Below, piece by piece: positions 1 through 13,400 of a stretch of DNA of 40,483 nt. The notes below the pieces were generated by a model. That model saw only the letters and a program-made list of their open reading frames with translations. It was not told the DNA's origin and ran no database searches. Position 1 is the first letter of the stretch. Each line of letters opens with the position of its first letter. The stretch comes from Pelargonium nanum (lineage: Eukaryota; Streptophyta; Magnoliopsida; Geraniales; Geraniaceae): NCBI GenBank assembly GCA_036897485.1, contig JAYMTF010000307.1, forward strand, positions 1 through 40,483. Reading direction: 5' to 3'. The position numbers and the translations under genes were made by a program.

Positions 1-384
1 AAACGAGAAAGACCGCAATTACTTATTCGTCAACTCAAGAGACCGCCGCCGCTCTGAAAATCAGGCGCAGCCGCACGAAAACCCTAATTGACTCTTAAAA
101 CGGCATAGGAAGAAGAAATCCTAGTATGAGATGAATTACAAATATATTTAATTTTAATAATATTATTTCCTTCATTAAAAAAAAAATTAATTAATTCCAA
201 TGTAGTAATTTCAATAAAATAACTTTTACTGTCAAGTATGGAGTAACTTTTTTCTTTTAATAAAATATTTTAAAAATATGTAACCCTAAAACTAAACATT
301 CTTTTTTCTCTATTTCTTTTCACAGCCTACAGATTCTGTTTCCTCTTCTTAGCTTGATTTTCACTCATATTTCGTAGTCAGAGA

Positions 385-489
385 ATGATCAGAAGGTCAT
401 CGAATTGCCAACGACTCCGTTGCGAATCCGCCTCCGATTCGCGAATCGTTTTGAACTCGTTGGGTGAGAAGCGAATCCGCGATTTCTAG
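385..489 (+). other. Upstream ORF in the VPS13 leader (34 codons)
   Basis: An ATG at 385 opens a 34-codon frame ending at TAG 487-489, 92 bases before the main start. It is rich in Arg, Ser and Cys and resembles nothing I know. If transcription starts upstream of it, it could lower main-ORF translation. Its coding status is inference only. Confidence 0.35.
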
Positions 490-525
490 GTTGTTATCTC
501 TCTTTCAGTATCTATCCTCTCTGTT

Positions 526-546
526 ATGAAGAGGAACATAGAATAA
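526..546 (+). other. Minimal upstream ORF (6 codons plus stop)
   Basis: ATG at 526 followed by five codons and TAA at 544-546, 35 bases upstream of the main ATG. It is close enough to hinder scanning or allow reinitiation. No conservation evidence is available. Confidence 0.25.
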
Positions 547-581
547 GCTGAAGAAAAGGAACAAGAAGAAGGCCATTTGAA

Positions 582-3500
582 ATGCAAAGGCTTGAAGACA
601 CGGTTCGTCGGACGCTGCTGGGGGTTCTTCGTCAATATGTCAAAGACATCCAGAGAGAGCAGCTCAAAATCACGGTTTGGAGAGGTATTTTCTCCATCTC
701 TCGCTCTCGCTAATACCGTTTTCAATTGATGTTCATAATTGTCTTGTGAATTGCCCTCATTTTGTAATAATTTATTTCCATCTTCTCGTGTAGGAGAAGT
801 ATTTCTGGAGAACATGGAGCTGGTTCTTGAAGCCTTCGATTACCTCCAGTTGCCATTTGCCCTAAAGGAAGGTATTATAGTCTTCCTCTTTTTGCTGCTT
901 CTGGTTGTTACTATGACGGAGTCTTTCCCAACTGAAAAAAAAAGCTGATTCCTTTATTGGTTGCTCCTCTGGTATTTAACTTTTTAGTTTATAACATCTT
1001 GCTACTTGGGGAAAAATCAATATTCGATTTAGCATCTTTTAGAAATTTGTTGACCCTCTTCCATAATTTTTTTCTATGATCACATCTTAATGACTATCAT
1101 TTGGACAGTGGGAATTGTGGGATAGACTTGGACTGTTTGAATTTGAAGATAAGAAAGAACTTTGCATGCTCTTATAGAGTTATCCGACATAGTTGATGAT
1201 GATTGAATTCAGAATAGGTTGTGAATTTTATGTTGTACTGCCACGAATAAGAATCAAAATAATCTTTCATATTAATTTTTTCCTCATTAGTCGTTTTTAC
1301 CGTCTAAAAATTGATGTTACTTTGGTTAGATGAAGTAGGAATTAGTGTGTGGCAAAGTTAGACTGCGGAGATTATGTGAAAAAAATCAGGCTTGCAAAGC
1401 GTTATTAATCACATTTTCATAAAATAGATTAATTATTGATGGATTTATTTTTAAAAAGAATAGATGGAGGGTCTTGTTATATTTGACGAGAAAAATGGAC
1501 GCTGCATCTAATATTGGGAAAAAGTTATTGATGTGTTTCTTCATTATTTTTGTGTTGATTGTTATCATTAGAAGAAAGGAAAAAGAAACAAAAATTGTTG
1601 GTATGCTGAGATTTTATTGTATAGGCATGTATTGTTTGGTCTTAGTTTGACGGCTAGTTGGAATTCATGAGCAACCAATTTAGGCAACTATAATTTTTTT
1701 CTTCTTGAAATTCTTTGTTTAATGTATTGTTTGTGGGTGTGCAATGTCGTGCTTCTTCTTTGAAGGACAATAGGCTATACTCTATAGAATAAATGCTGCA
1801 TGCGCATTAGTTGTAAATCCCTCAGAGACAAAGGTGGGTGTATATGTTATAAAGCTTGATTTGTAATATTTCTATTTCATTATGGAAACAAAATTAGAAT
1901 AGAACCATAAGAAACTTCCTTATTTCTAAGCCTGTGTATTGCCAGAAAGTCATGATAAGACTCAATCTAGTATTTTTTTTCTTCATAATTATTTAATTAG
2001 TTTTTTATTTTATTTTTTTATAGCCAAGTTGTTTAGAATGGACATATGCTTTCCAGACATGTATTTTTCTAATAGACATAATTATATAAACAGGTCGGGT
2101 TGGGAAGTTAAGCATCAAAATCCCATGGAAAAAGCTTGGTTGGGACCCCATTATAATTACTTTGGAAGACGTGTTTATTTGTGCATCCAAAAGGGATGAT
2201 CAAGAGGTAATTATTATTCTCACAATTCTTTGTGGAAGAAAGAAATATCTCATGGTGGTACTTGAAACCTTGTCTTAACATGAGAGGAATTAGAAGCCTC
2301 AATTTATTTTCCACATTTCTGCCCGCTTGGATTGAATAATCTTAAATATCAGAAATTCTGAATATTTCAATAATTTAGATTTCTAGATTGTGATTTTTTG
2401 AAAAATTAAAAATATTGTGTTTGTTTACCTAAAGGGAATCTTATGTATTGCGTTGAGCCGTGAAAAGTAACTAACTTGAATGTCAATATAATGACATTCG
2501 TACCACTATGCCTAAGCAATCATAATATTATTACTACTTAGCAAAACATGGTTATTTGTTACTAGAAGTAAATGAGAACAAGTTCAAATGAAGACGACAA
2601 AAAATATAGTATAAAACTCATTTGTTGCTATGGCACAACCCTCCTATCCTATAATATTGGTTTACAATTAAAATAGTCAAGAGTCCAAAGTTGCCATTAA
2701 TCACTATTAATGGAAGAATGAACAAGAGTCAAACATCCAATGTTATAATAAAACACATATAGCAATAATAAAATTAGAAATACATAGCCAGTGAATATCA
2801 ATTGCTTATAATAATAGAATATACAACAACAGTTACAATAGAACAAGCAAGTTATATAAACTACAAAAACAAAGAAATTATTTTCACGTCTATAAGAGAT
2901 TTAATATGAAAATAAAATAAAATAAAAGGATATGTGGTTGAAGGCTCTGAAAAGAGTTGGGGATCAGAAGGTTGAAAATGAGATAGAGATTAAAAGTTTA
3001 TTTTAGTTAACTGAGTTGATTTTGTTGTTGTTGTAGCTATGAAAGGATCGATATTCAATGGGCAATACAAGGATATCATAGGAAATATAAGGGCATATAA
3101 ATAATTACATGATCATGACATAAGTTTGTAAATAACTGGATAAGAAATTGTAATAAATGTAGATAAAAAATGATATTGAGGTTATATAATACATTTTGAA
3201 AATTCTGAAAATGTTTTTAACAATAGGAAAGATGTTATATGAAATTGTAAATGAGCACTTGTTTCTCATGTGTCAGTGGAGCTTGGATGCAGTTGAAAGA
3301 AGAGAATTTGCTGGCAAAAAGGCCAAACTTGTTGCTGCTGAGTTGGGAAAATTCTCGAGACGTGTATGTGGTGAGTTAATTAAACTCCACTTTCAAGTGT
3401 CATTAATGTATTCATTTCAAAGTATGTCTTTCTTTTTAGTATCTTTTCTAGTTACAAAGACCAAATGTAGTCATTCTTGTTCCACATACAATTGAAGTCA

Positions 3501-6500
3501 TTTTAATTTGCATTTATGAATTATATATAAATTTATGTCATTTTTCTTAGTTGAAATTTGCAGTGTTGGCGTGTCAGTATTGTATTGTATCATTGTCTTG
3601 GTTAGTGTCTGCATTGCATTGTCATTTTAAATCAAAGGGCTCTAAGTTCACAAGCAGAACTTCCATAACAGGAAATCTTTTGCCTTGGAACTTGTTGGAG
3701 CATATCATGAACAAATTATTTTAAGAGAATCCAAGCATGTAATGGAATCAGCTAAGCCAGCGACTCATGTTGAGCAAGTGTGGCAAATCTCATACTAATT
3801 GCTTTGTTGCTCTCATTATGTGTTAACAACCATTTTCTAGTGTACGTTCCAGTTACCTTTGATAATCCCCTAAGAAAGCCTGATTTATACATTTGAGTTA
3901 AAAATTTAGTGATTCCCCCATATTCCTTTGATCCTACCTACTCCTTTCAGTTTCACTGTAGCTTCCCCTTGCATGGTTTAGGCAATCGATTGCTTTAAGT
4001 ACACCTGTCTTTTGCTTCTCTGGCCTAACTACTGTTATCCGGATCTCTGGTCATTTCAAAAGCCTTGCTTTAGAATTTGTGGAAGCTTTGAACAGTAGTA
4101 TGCACTGATGTATGGCCTTTGTATATATATATATATATATATTGTAAATTTCTTATGGTAAAAGATATGTTTCAACTGAATCTTCATGTGGTCGGCAATA
4201 TCTTTAGCAGACACAGATATGTGGTCATTCAGCGGAGAAACTTTATTTTATCCATTTAGGGACATGGATTCCTTATATCTACCTGTTATTTTCTGCAGAT
4301 AATCAGGCCGGACAATCATTTATGTCGTACATTACTGCAAAGGTGAAATTAATATACATATTCTAGTATTTTTATTTATAATATCAGTGTCTATGTTATT
4401 AGTTATGATAAAGATAAAACTGATAGGCACTGTGATTGATATTCTTGCTTATTGTAACATAGGTCTATATCAGTCTTCCTTGAGATGTAACTTCATGCCT
4501 TAACACTACTTGTGTTTCTTTCTATTCTTAGGTTCTTGACAACATCCAGTTATCCATTAGAAATTTCCATGTTCTATACAGGGACATGAAAGGTGACTCA
4601 GTAAGTGAACTGTGAACCCCTTTTTGTATCTTCACATGTCCCTTCAACACTGTATTATCAATTGTTCTTTCATATTCTATCTCAGACATCTCTATATTTT
4701 TCCTCAATCACTTCTCTATGTTGCCAGGATTTTTCTTTTTGTTATTTTGTTGAAACATTTTGTGTGTAACTAGTTCCATGATTGTTTTTTCCTCTCTGTG
4801 CAATACCAGTTTTGGAAGGCACAGCCTTACCCTTACATATCGCAGTGCTGATACTTGATTGCTGTAACAATATATATGGATCTCAAAACTAAAATTTGAA
4901 GGGTTCTATACATGATTTTGAGGCAGTTTAGAGAAGTCCCAACATGTTTTTTAAAATTGGCTAACATTAGGTAGGAGAATGGATAAAAATAATAAATATG
5001 AGAAATGATGGAGAAGTTTGAGAATCTGAAAAAGGCATGAAAATGTGGTTGAAAAGATACTCATTTGGTAATCAGTTCATATGCTCACTATTCACTTATA
5101 ACATCGCTTCATATAACATTGTAATATTGCATTAAATACATAATAATTATAATGATATCTATCTCAAACTTGTTTGCCTATGTGACATAGTGTTTATGAA
5201 CCAAAACCTTTACATTTTTCTGACTGTTTTATGTTAACTATAGATATCGAGTCAAGGTTGAAGTTGATTAATTTCTCTTTATGTCCAAATGCTTTCAGGT
5301 AAATGTTATGCTTGGTGCAAGGCTTTCCAGCTTGACAATAATGAAGCAAAATCCGGTTGGGTAATCTCTTAGGTTAATTTCTAATGTAATGTTAGTTCAA
5401 TGTGTTTACCTTGCTTTCTTGTAAAATCAAATTGTCATATCTTCATTAATTTTTTGAAAATTTATCTCTTAAGCTCATATTACTCCATTGCTGGTTTTCT
5501 CATGATGTTACTTGGCCATAAATCCTTATACTCTGTTCATATTAAATGCCCATTATACTAAAACTGGATCATCCATTGAGCGTCCACTTTCCTTGTTGGC
5601 AATAGATTATAGCTAGGTTTCTAATAAATATCCTTTAAACTATTTAGTTATAACAACTTGTTGATTATTATTATGGCCTTGGTACTAGTTGAAAGCCACA
5701 CACAAATTTATCATTAATGTTTGCAACAAGTCAAACAAGACACTTGTTGTGAGGCAGTAGTATATTGTTTTGTATGCACATTCTTTATTTGCGTCATTAC
5801 TATTTTTAATCCTTGGTACCATGTAAGAACTTTACGAGAATGTTGTTATCAAATGTCGAGGCAGGAGTTTTGTATTTCTCTAGAATTCATGGTGAACATT
5901 ATGGCTATGTTTGTCATTCCATATGAGTGCAATAGGATTGGTTTGGGTATGGTATTTTAAATCCTTTCCAATGTTGGCAGTCAGCTGGATAGAATATGCT
6001 GTCTCCTATTCAGTATATAACTGAATAAAGTTACATATAAATTTGTTTGTTCATTTTTTATGGCCGATTATAACAAACCATATCTAGAGAGGGAAAGGAT
6101 GAAGCTGGGTTGAATTTTTTTAAAAACCAGTTACCATCAACAAGGTGGCTTACGAGGGGAGACGGTGCAAAAGTTTACAAGTGGTGGCTAAGTTGAGTGC
6201 TGGTAGAAAGATAAAACAAAATGCCTCCTAAGAACAACCTGACCTGCAATATGTTGGGCTGCAATGTGGTGACCTACGTCATATTTGCAAGCAATTTGGG
6301 CATCTCTCTGTTTCAGTCTTGTGCTAGGTATGTGATAGGAGGTATGATAATTTTTAGGCAAATGCTAAATAGCCTGAATTTATTTGTCTGGTGCATTTCC
6401 TGGAAATAGTGCACTTGGGCAAGGCTAGCTGCATTTTTTAGTGGAAGGAAACAGGACCCCTAAAATTTTTGTTGAATAAAGAAAGATGAGTTTCCCTTGG

Positions 6501-9500
6501 AGTTGGGTGCATGACAAACCTTACCCCAATATGATCTGCATTACACGAAAATGATCAGTAATAAACTAAATGCAAATAATATGTCATATGCAAGTGTTGA
6601 GCTTATAAATACCTGAAAGTAGCATTAAAAGGCCTAAACTAGGAAATGGAGATGCAAAACAAGCTGAGATTGAACCAAGATAACCAGCAGTTGCGCTCTT
6701 CCATGTCAAATAGAATCACCTCTAAATAAGTTGAAAACAAATTTGGACTAATTAGTTGGGTAGGTAGTAATACTCTTGTCCTACTTCATTGTATTGTGGG
6801 TTTCGAAAATCCCATGCTAGTGGAATGCATTTATCCCTTAGATAGGCTTTATCCAATGATTTGGTTCCACCTAACACAGATATGAGTCAGCACCAGAAGA
6901 TACTAATTTTCCAGCTCTAGTATGGCCGTCAAACCTTAAGAAGTAGTAAGGATTCTTTGATGGCAAACAGAGATTTTGTTATTAGTTGAATGAAGACAGA
7001 ATGATATAACGTATCTGGATGTATAAGATACTAACAATACTTAGTTTTCTGTTCATGAATACTCCAATTGACATGGCTCATATTCTCTTCATTTTAATCT
7101 TTGTTTGGTTTTTCTTATCTGTATGAATCTTTAATCTTATTGGAGTAACTAAGTTTCATCTAATTCGATTTTAAATTCTTGCATCATTAGATTATCTGGT
7201 GTGAGAGGGGCCCAAGTAAACAAAGTTGTGGAGGTTACTGGTTTGGAGATTTATTGCAGCACGTCTCAAGGTGCTTATGATTTGGTGAGCATGGACGATG
7301 TTGGGGACTCCAAATTCTGGGGCAATACAAATGTTGAACGCAATAAGCATGATCATATATTGGCACCATGTGACGTTTCAGTGTCAATATGGGTAAGTGG
7401 TCCTGGTATATATGCATGTCTACAGGACTAACTTGTTGAACTGAATGTGATGAATTTGTTCAAGATGAATATGAAATAATGTATTGGGATAAATGGGTGT
7501 AATGCATTAATATCGCTTCCTAAAAGCTTGACCTTTTTGTTTATTGCCTTCAAATATGATGGAACTGGTGGGTGGAGTATCTTACATGGATATATATTGT
7601 AACTAATTGTAGTTCTGAGCATGAACAACCTGAAGTGAAGCAGGACATATAGGGGGTTACATTGATAGTGTTATCATTTCTCTATCTTTACTCTTTTTTT
7701 TTTTCTGGCACGGTGTGTTGTTTTTTTTCTTATGTGTTTTGAATGCCATTCTCCCCTAGGTTAACAAATCAGGAAAGCTTGATGATGATGCTCCCCAATA
7801 TTCTATTAGTGCTGAGTTAACTGGCTTGGTTGGTGCACTGTTTTTCTCAGTTACTTGATGCTCCTTTGGTATATTTATGTACATGTTATATATTGGTTTC
7901 ATATACACTTGTCTATTTTTTAGGTCATGTCTTTAAATGAGGTTCAGTTGCAACGGATCTTGATCCTATGGGATTACCTTTCGACATATCCAATGAGGGA
8001 GAAGTAAGTTTAGCACTGTATGATTATTTTTACTTCTAGATTTATTTATTTATTTATTTTTCATCATCGCAGTTCCCTAAATATTGTTTCTCATTCTTTT
8101 TTAATAAGAGACTTCACTCTCGTCTTTGAGAAGGTTTTCATGGAGAATATGATAAACCGAGGCATATTAAGCTGGCCAAAATTAAAAGCAAAAAGAAAGA
8201 CCAATCAAGAATATGTTAAGATTCCCACAAATTTAACATGGTATCAAAACCGTTTGATCTTTTGTTTTGAAAGTCTCTTCAAGCTTCCACAATTCCAGTG
8301 TCAACTTTAGGCTGTTTGCCCAAAGCTTAATTTTTCTCTTCTAGTGTTTTAAAAAGCGCATTTGAGGTGCAAAGGTCCTCTGGGGCTTAAGTGCGAAGCG
8401 CACGTTAAAAAAAATTATAAGAAAATATTAATTTAATATATTTAAATATTTGTATTAGTATCCCTAAAAAAAATTATTATATTAGTACGATTAAAGTATT
8501 CTAAAATAACACCATAAATCATAATCTAGCAACATTTCAACTCTATTGACCACAAAAACAAAACAAGTTCAAGTTAAAAAGAAAATCATAAAATAATACC
8601 ATTTACATTTAGAGTTAGAGAACTCTATTTTTTAATGTATCCCGTTTCGAAAGAATATGAATTTCATTGCTACTTGATATACAAGTTGGGCCCTCCATTT
8701 ATCTAATTAAACTTTTGGGTTGGAGTCAAGTATACCACTTTTTTACTACGGCGATGTTTATGATTCGTGAATTGTATTAAGGCAGGGATGAATTTTAAGG
8801 AGTAGCATCTATAAAAGTGAGATGAAATTCTAAACCAAATCTCTCTCTCAACCTTCAACTTCAAGTGTTCTTCAAGTCTAAGAATATGACTATTATTGCC
8901 TGTATACATACATTGTAAAATTCAATTCATGAATATCATGAAATCAAGAAAGATCATCTCCTAAGGGACCACCTAATGGTTCAAGACACTTTTTTATATA
9001 ATTTTTTTATGTGAGGTTGTGGGTTTGAATCCTGTTGAATGGGGTGGGGGTGGAGAAAATGGGAGAGCTTCCACCTACCGGGTAGCTCAGCCCATTGGGT
9101 TCAAAAAGAAGAAGAAATCAAGAGTTTCTCAAATTTAACACCATTCAATGATGTAGGTATGGACGATATCGTCCTTGGCACAGCCCTTTATCAAGAAAAT
9201 CCGCTGGTTGGCCAAAAATATGGTGGCATTACGCACAAGAATCTGTCCTATCAGATGTGCGGAAGAAACTGAAGAGAACTTCGTGGAGATACCTTGGACA
9301 CCGACTGTAAGTTTTGTCTGTTAGAATTCCTTGCATTACACAATGTAAAAGTAAGAATTTAGTTGATTATTGTGTCAAATTTTTCTAGATGCCACATTTT
9401 GTATTCTATTTGCTGCATAATGGAAATTAGTTTACACTTGGTCACTTACTCATGCTTAAACATGCTCCCTTTGCTGTGCACCAGCTTCATTTTCCAATAG

Positions 9501-10390
9501 AATCTGGAATTTTGTAAACATACAACGGATACATATACCAGCATAAGTTTTCAAGTGTGATTTCAGATGGTAACTTTTATTAAGTTCATGTCCCTTTATC
9601 TTCAAAAATCAAAATCATTGCCAGTTTGTAGTAAAGGGAACTTTGTACTTCAATGGCTTTTTATTGCAATTTTTGTTTCTTGTGGCTACCCATAGTTTTT
9701 AAACTTAAATATTACTATGGGTGTGATTTTATTGCTATTGTGGGCCAACATTTCACAATGTTAAGTTTGCTGCCTCATAACCTTGAGGTCAGCGGTATGA
9801 GTCAGGGAAATAGTATTTCTGCAAGAAAAAAAGAGAGGGCAGGACTGTGTACTAATATGATCTCTCACCTCAAAATGGTGAGAGCCTCATGCAATTGATC
9901 ACCATTCTGGTATTGCCATTATGGAAAACCATAATGGGCTTGCACGTGAGGGGATGTCCGTATTAGAGTACTCCCTCCTTCACAAAATAATAGTCCATTT
10001 TCTTTTTTAGGGATATCTCTAATTTAAGTTAATTAGCATACCTTGAAATTGTGATAACAAGAGTACATTGGGGCAAAGGGGAAAAACTAATCCTTATTAG
10101 TTAATCCTCAGTCTCTACAAGAATGGGAAAGGGGGCAATTATTTGGGACAAAGGGAGTATAAAGTTAAAATGGAGCTTTCAACTATCAACTTAAGATTTT
10201 TGTTGAGTCGGTCCTCTAACGACTGCCTTATACTTATTTCCATATCTAAAGCAAAACAACCATTATCTTGGTTACAGGAGTTATCGCCGGAAGTATGTGA
10301 ACTTGTACAAAACTAAACTGCGGAGTCTTCAACAAGAACAGGTAATGCCATTAATTTATAACTGATCCTTCACAGAATGTCTTAATTTCA

Positions 10391-10426
<36 letters not shown>

Positions 10427-13400
10427 GGATAAAGATATCTGTAACTGTAACCTTGCCACTCGTTAATCTCTCATTAACCTTTTGGTGCTATATTTGCTCC
10501 CAGAATTGTGGCAACATTAAAGTATTGATACTTCCCAATATTTCTTTCTTTCCTCATAATTATTTATTGGAAGTGTATTTTCAATTTGTCTTTATCAGTT
10601 AGTAGATAAAACCATTCTTCATGAATTGGAGCAAATGGAGAAAGAATCTGACATAGATGATATATTGAACTTCAGGTCAGCTGCTGAATGTGAGTTGCAG
10701 GTATGTATATGTCATTGTTTAAAGTATAATTTTCTGTAATATAGTATTTTTTTTGTTCAGTTGGTTTCTTTATTTTTTATATGGTTTCACTCTTTCCATT
10801 GAGTTGACACCTAATTTTTGTTGGTAAATGGATTCTTTTGACCCTTTCAGGAGCGATATTCAATATCTTTAACCTTTGTGTCTTTTATGCTTCTGCAGGA
10901 GTTTTTATCAGCTTCTTCAATTACCAATAGCGAAATGAATGGTGCTAATGCTATTGTTGATAAGTCACCTAATGATGAGCAATCCTCAAGGAGTTCCCGT
11001 GGATGGTGGAACTGGCTGTCCCGTGGTATGCTTGGTGCTGGTGGAACAGACGATTCTAGTCAATTCTCTGGTGTTGTTTCTGATGAAGTTATAAAGGTAT
11101 TGGGCTCCTAATAGCTGCATGATGGAACTGCTTTTTCAAGCAACTTATCCTCTTTTCTTTTTTCTACAGGATATATATGAGGCAACGAGTTTCCATCCTT
11201 TAGTATCCTCATATGAGGATGCTACTGCAAATGAAAGAATCTTGACGTGTGCTCTTAAATTCAGCATTGATCAGGTTTCTGCTACATTGCGCAGCATGTA
11301 TGACTATCTATTTTACACGCTCTTTCTATATGATTTTCATCTGCCTCACTTTACATCACACTTCTGCAAGGATAAAATATTTTTCCAAATTTGCCTGTTC
11401 TACTGTGTTGTTTTGACGTGGATTCTGAGCATTAGGTATTAATTGTACAATTTCATTTTTAAAAGAACAGATATTTTTGAATGAAACCTTGAGAAAAGTG
11501 ACATTTGACTTTTGTGATTTATCTTCTCACTGCCCTAAAATATACCTCTTGTTCATCTTGATACCCTGATTTTTTAATTTGACGAAATGCTCTCTCTCTC
11601 TCTCTCTCTTCAATTTAATGCTGAACTAAATTCCTCCAAACTTTCGCTTCAAACTTATTAGATCCCCATTATCAATCTCGAAACTTAACTCAATACTTTT
11701 AATTGAAAGTATCCCTTTAGCATTCAGTTTCCAAACCATTTTGTTTGGCACGTCGTTCGAGAGTTTAACTTTATTTATCACTGCCCAAAATTTCTACCAT
11801 TGGTCAAACTCCCAATGCATCAGTGGCTTCTGGAGAACAGTATTCCAGCACCAAGCATTATTGTTCCACTTTTCAAAATCGGCCACACCCCAATTTCTTG
11901 ACACAGAGCGCATAAATTCTCTTAAAATGTCTCTTTACACAACCCCATTATTCCATTCATCCTCCCGAAATCCAATGCCTGCCCCATTTCCAAAGAAAAA
12001 GTCCAAGTAAAAAAAAACTTTGATATTCTGATATCTCTATGAGTAGTGTTATTCATGCGATAATTTAATTTCATTTTTAGTTGTTCAGCCAAGAGGAGAA
12101 TTGTCATTTTGGAATATACTCCCTCCATAGTGGACAATTATTTTGGGATGGAGGAAGTTCACCACATGAAACGATGTTCTTAAATGGTTATTGAATGGTT
12201 GCTTCTCTGTGATATACTCCCTCCATAGTGGACAATTATTTTGGGATGGTGGGAGTTCACCATATGAAACGATGTTCTTAAATGGTTATTGAATGGTTGC
12301 TTCTCTGTGATATTTTGTCTTATTTGTTCAACACTACTATTTTAATCATACTAATAAATTCAATTTTCAGGAGTTCCAATCAAGACATCGCTGAGTTAAT
12401 TTTGAACGGGGCTGTTATTGATTGTAAACTGAGGGAAGGATTTGCAAGTATTGCTGTTCTCATCAACTCAGTTGAGATGATTTGTCCACATAACAAGAAA
12501 CCTATCCTATGTATAAGAAGAGTTTGTATTCTATCCTTGTGCACATTTTGAATTTATGAAACTAAATCTCTAAGTAAGGCATTCGTGAGGTTCCGTCTGT
12601 GAATTACTATAGCTTTTTTTTTTCTTTCCCTTCTCTTGAAGTCTTCGAATTTCAAATTTTGGCACTTAAATTTATAAGGGATAATTACGGATTACCACCC
12701 ACTTGTGATGTCCCAAAACACGGCTACACTTTTCGAATTTCATAATAATTACTACTCATCTCTGATGTTCCAAAACACATGACTGTACTTTTCGATTTGC
12801 ATAAGGTTTGACGACCCACCTATGATGTTCGCTACACTTTTGAATTTACATAACATTTTACTACCCAGCTTTGATGTCCCAAAACAAATATATAGGGTTT
12901 AAATGTTATGGAAATAAAAGTGTAGTCAATTGTTTTGGGACAACATGGTGGGTAGTAAAATGTATGGAATCGAAAAGTGTAGTCATGTGTTTTACGACAT
13001 CATAGGTAGGTAGTAATCCATAACTTTCCCAATTCATAATCACAAATGAATATGAATTTACTTGTCTCTTAATCACTAGTGGCCAGAAAAGCAATCCGTC
13101 AATGCTATGAATTTACTGGGACGATGCTATTGGTGCTGAGAAATGTCATGCGGACATGTTATATCAGTTTATATTTCTTGTGCTCAAACTCTACAAGAGC
13201 AAACCCTCAATGCTATTATCCTCACAGTTAATATTGGTTTCTAGAATTTAAGTAACATTTTCTCTATTATCCTTGTAGTTATTATTGGTTTTTACTTCTT
13301 AAGTCAACATTTCTCTGCATTTTATACTGCATCATCATGATTTCTTCGGCTTATGTGTAGCTCATTTTTTCTTTAATTTTGATAGATGACATGTATGATT

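Larger units (their letters stand above)
1..581 (+). promoter_or_regulatory. Upstream region and 5' leader of the VPS13 gene
   Basis: The first ~120 bases are relatively GC-rich with GCCGCCGC and a telo-box-like AAACCCTAA at 79..87. From ~125 to 300 the sequence is very AT-rich, and 300..345 is a pyrimidine-rich stretch (TTTTTTCTCTATTTC) typical of plant leaders. I cannot place the transcription start. The GC-rich left edge could equally be the 5' end of a divergent gene on the other strand, because TTAGGGTTTT is common near plant transcription starts. No convincing coding frame is visible there. Confidence 0.4.
582..3370 (+). other. VPS13 exons 1-4: chorein N-terminal domain
   Basis: Exon 1 is 582..684, exon 2 794..871, exon 3 2094..2206, exon 4 3277..3370 (residues 1-129). 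The domain starts MQRLEDTVRRTLLGVLRQYV, continues through the conserved LQLPFALKEGRVGKLSIKIP and WKKLGWDPIIITLEDVFICA, and ends in a Lys/Arg-rich helix (ERREFAGKKAKLVAAELGKF). In the family this end caps the lipid groove and contacts the donor membrane, usually the ER. Confidence 0.93.

Noticed and set aside
6221..6409. Small + strand open frame in intron 7 as a gene
   Set aside because: No recognisable domain, no splice-compatible fit with the VPS13 frame, and length expected by chance.
9020..9050. tRNA gene around the GGTTTGAATCC box
   Set aside because: No acceptor, D or anticodon arms can be folded around it; the perfect flanking duplication and A-rich end favour a SINE.
11741..12010. 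+ strand open frame of 89 codons in intron 15
   Set aside because: It is the antisense shadow of a recognisable minus-strand LINE fragment.
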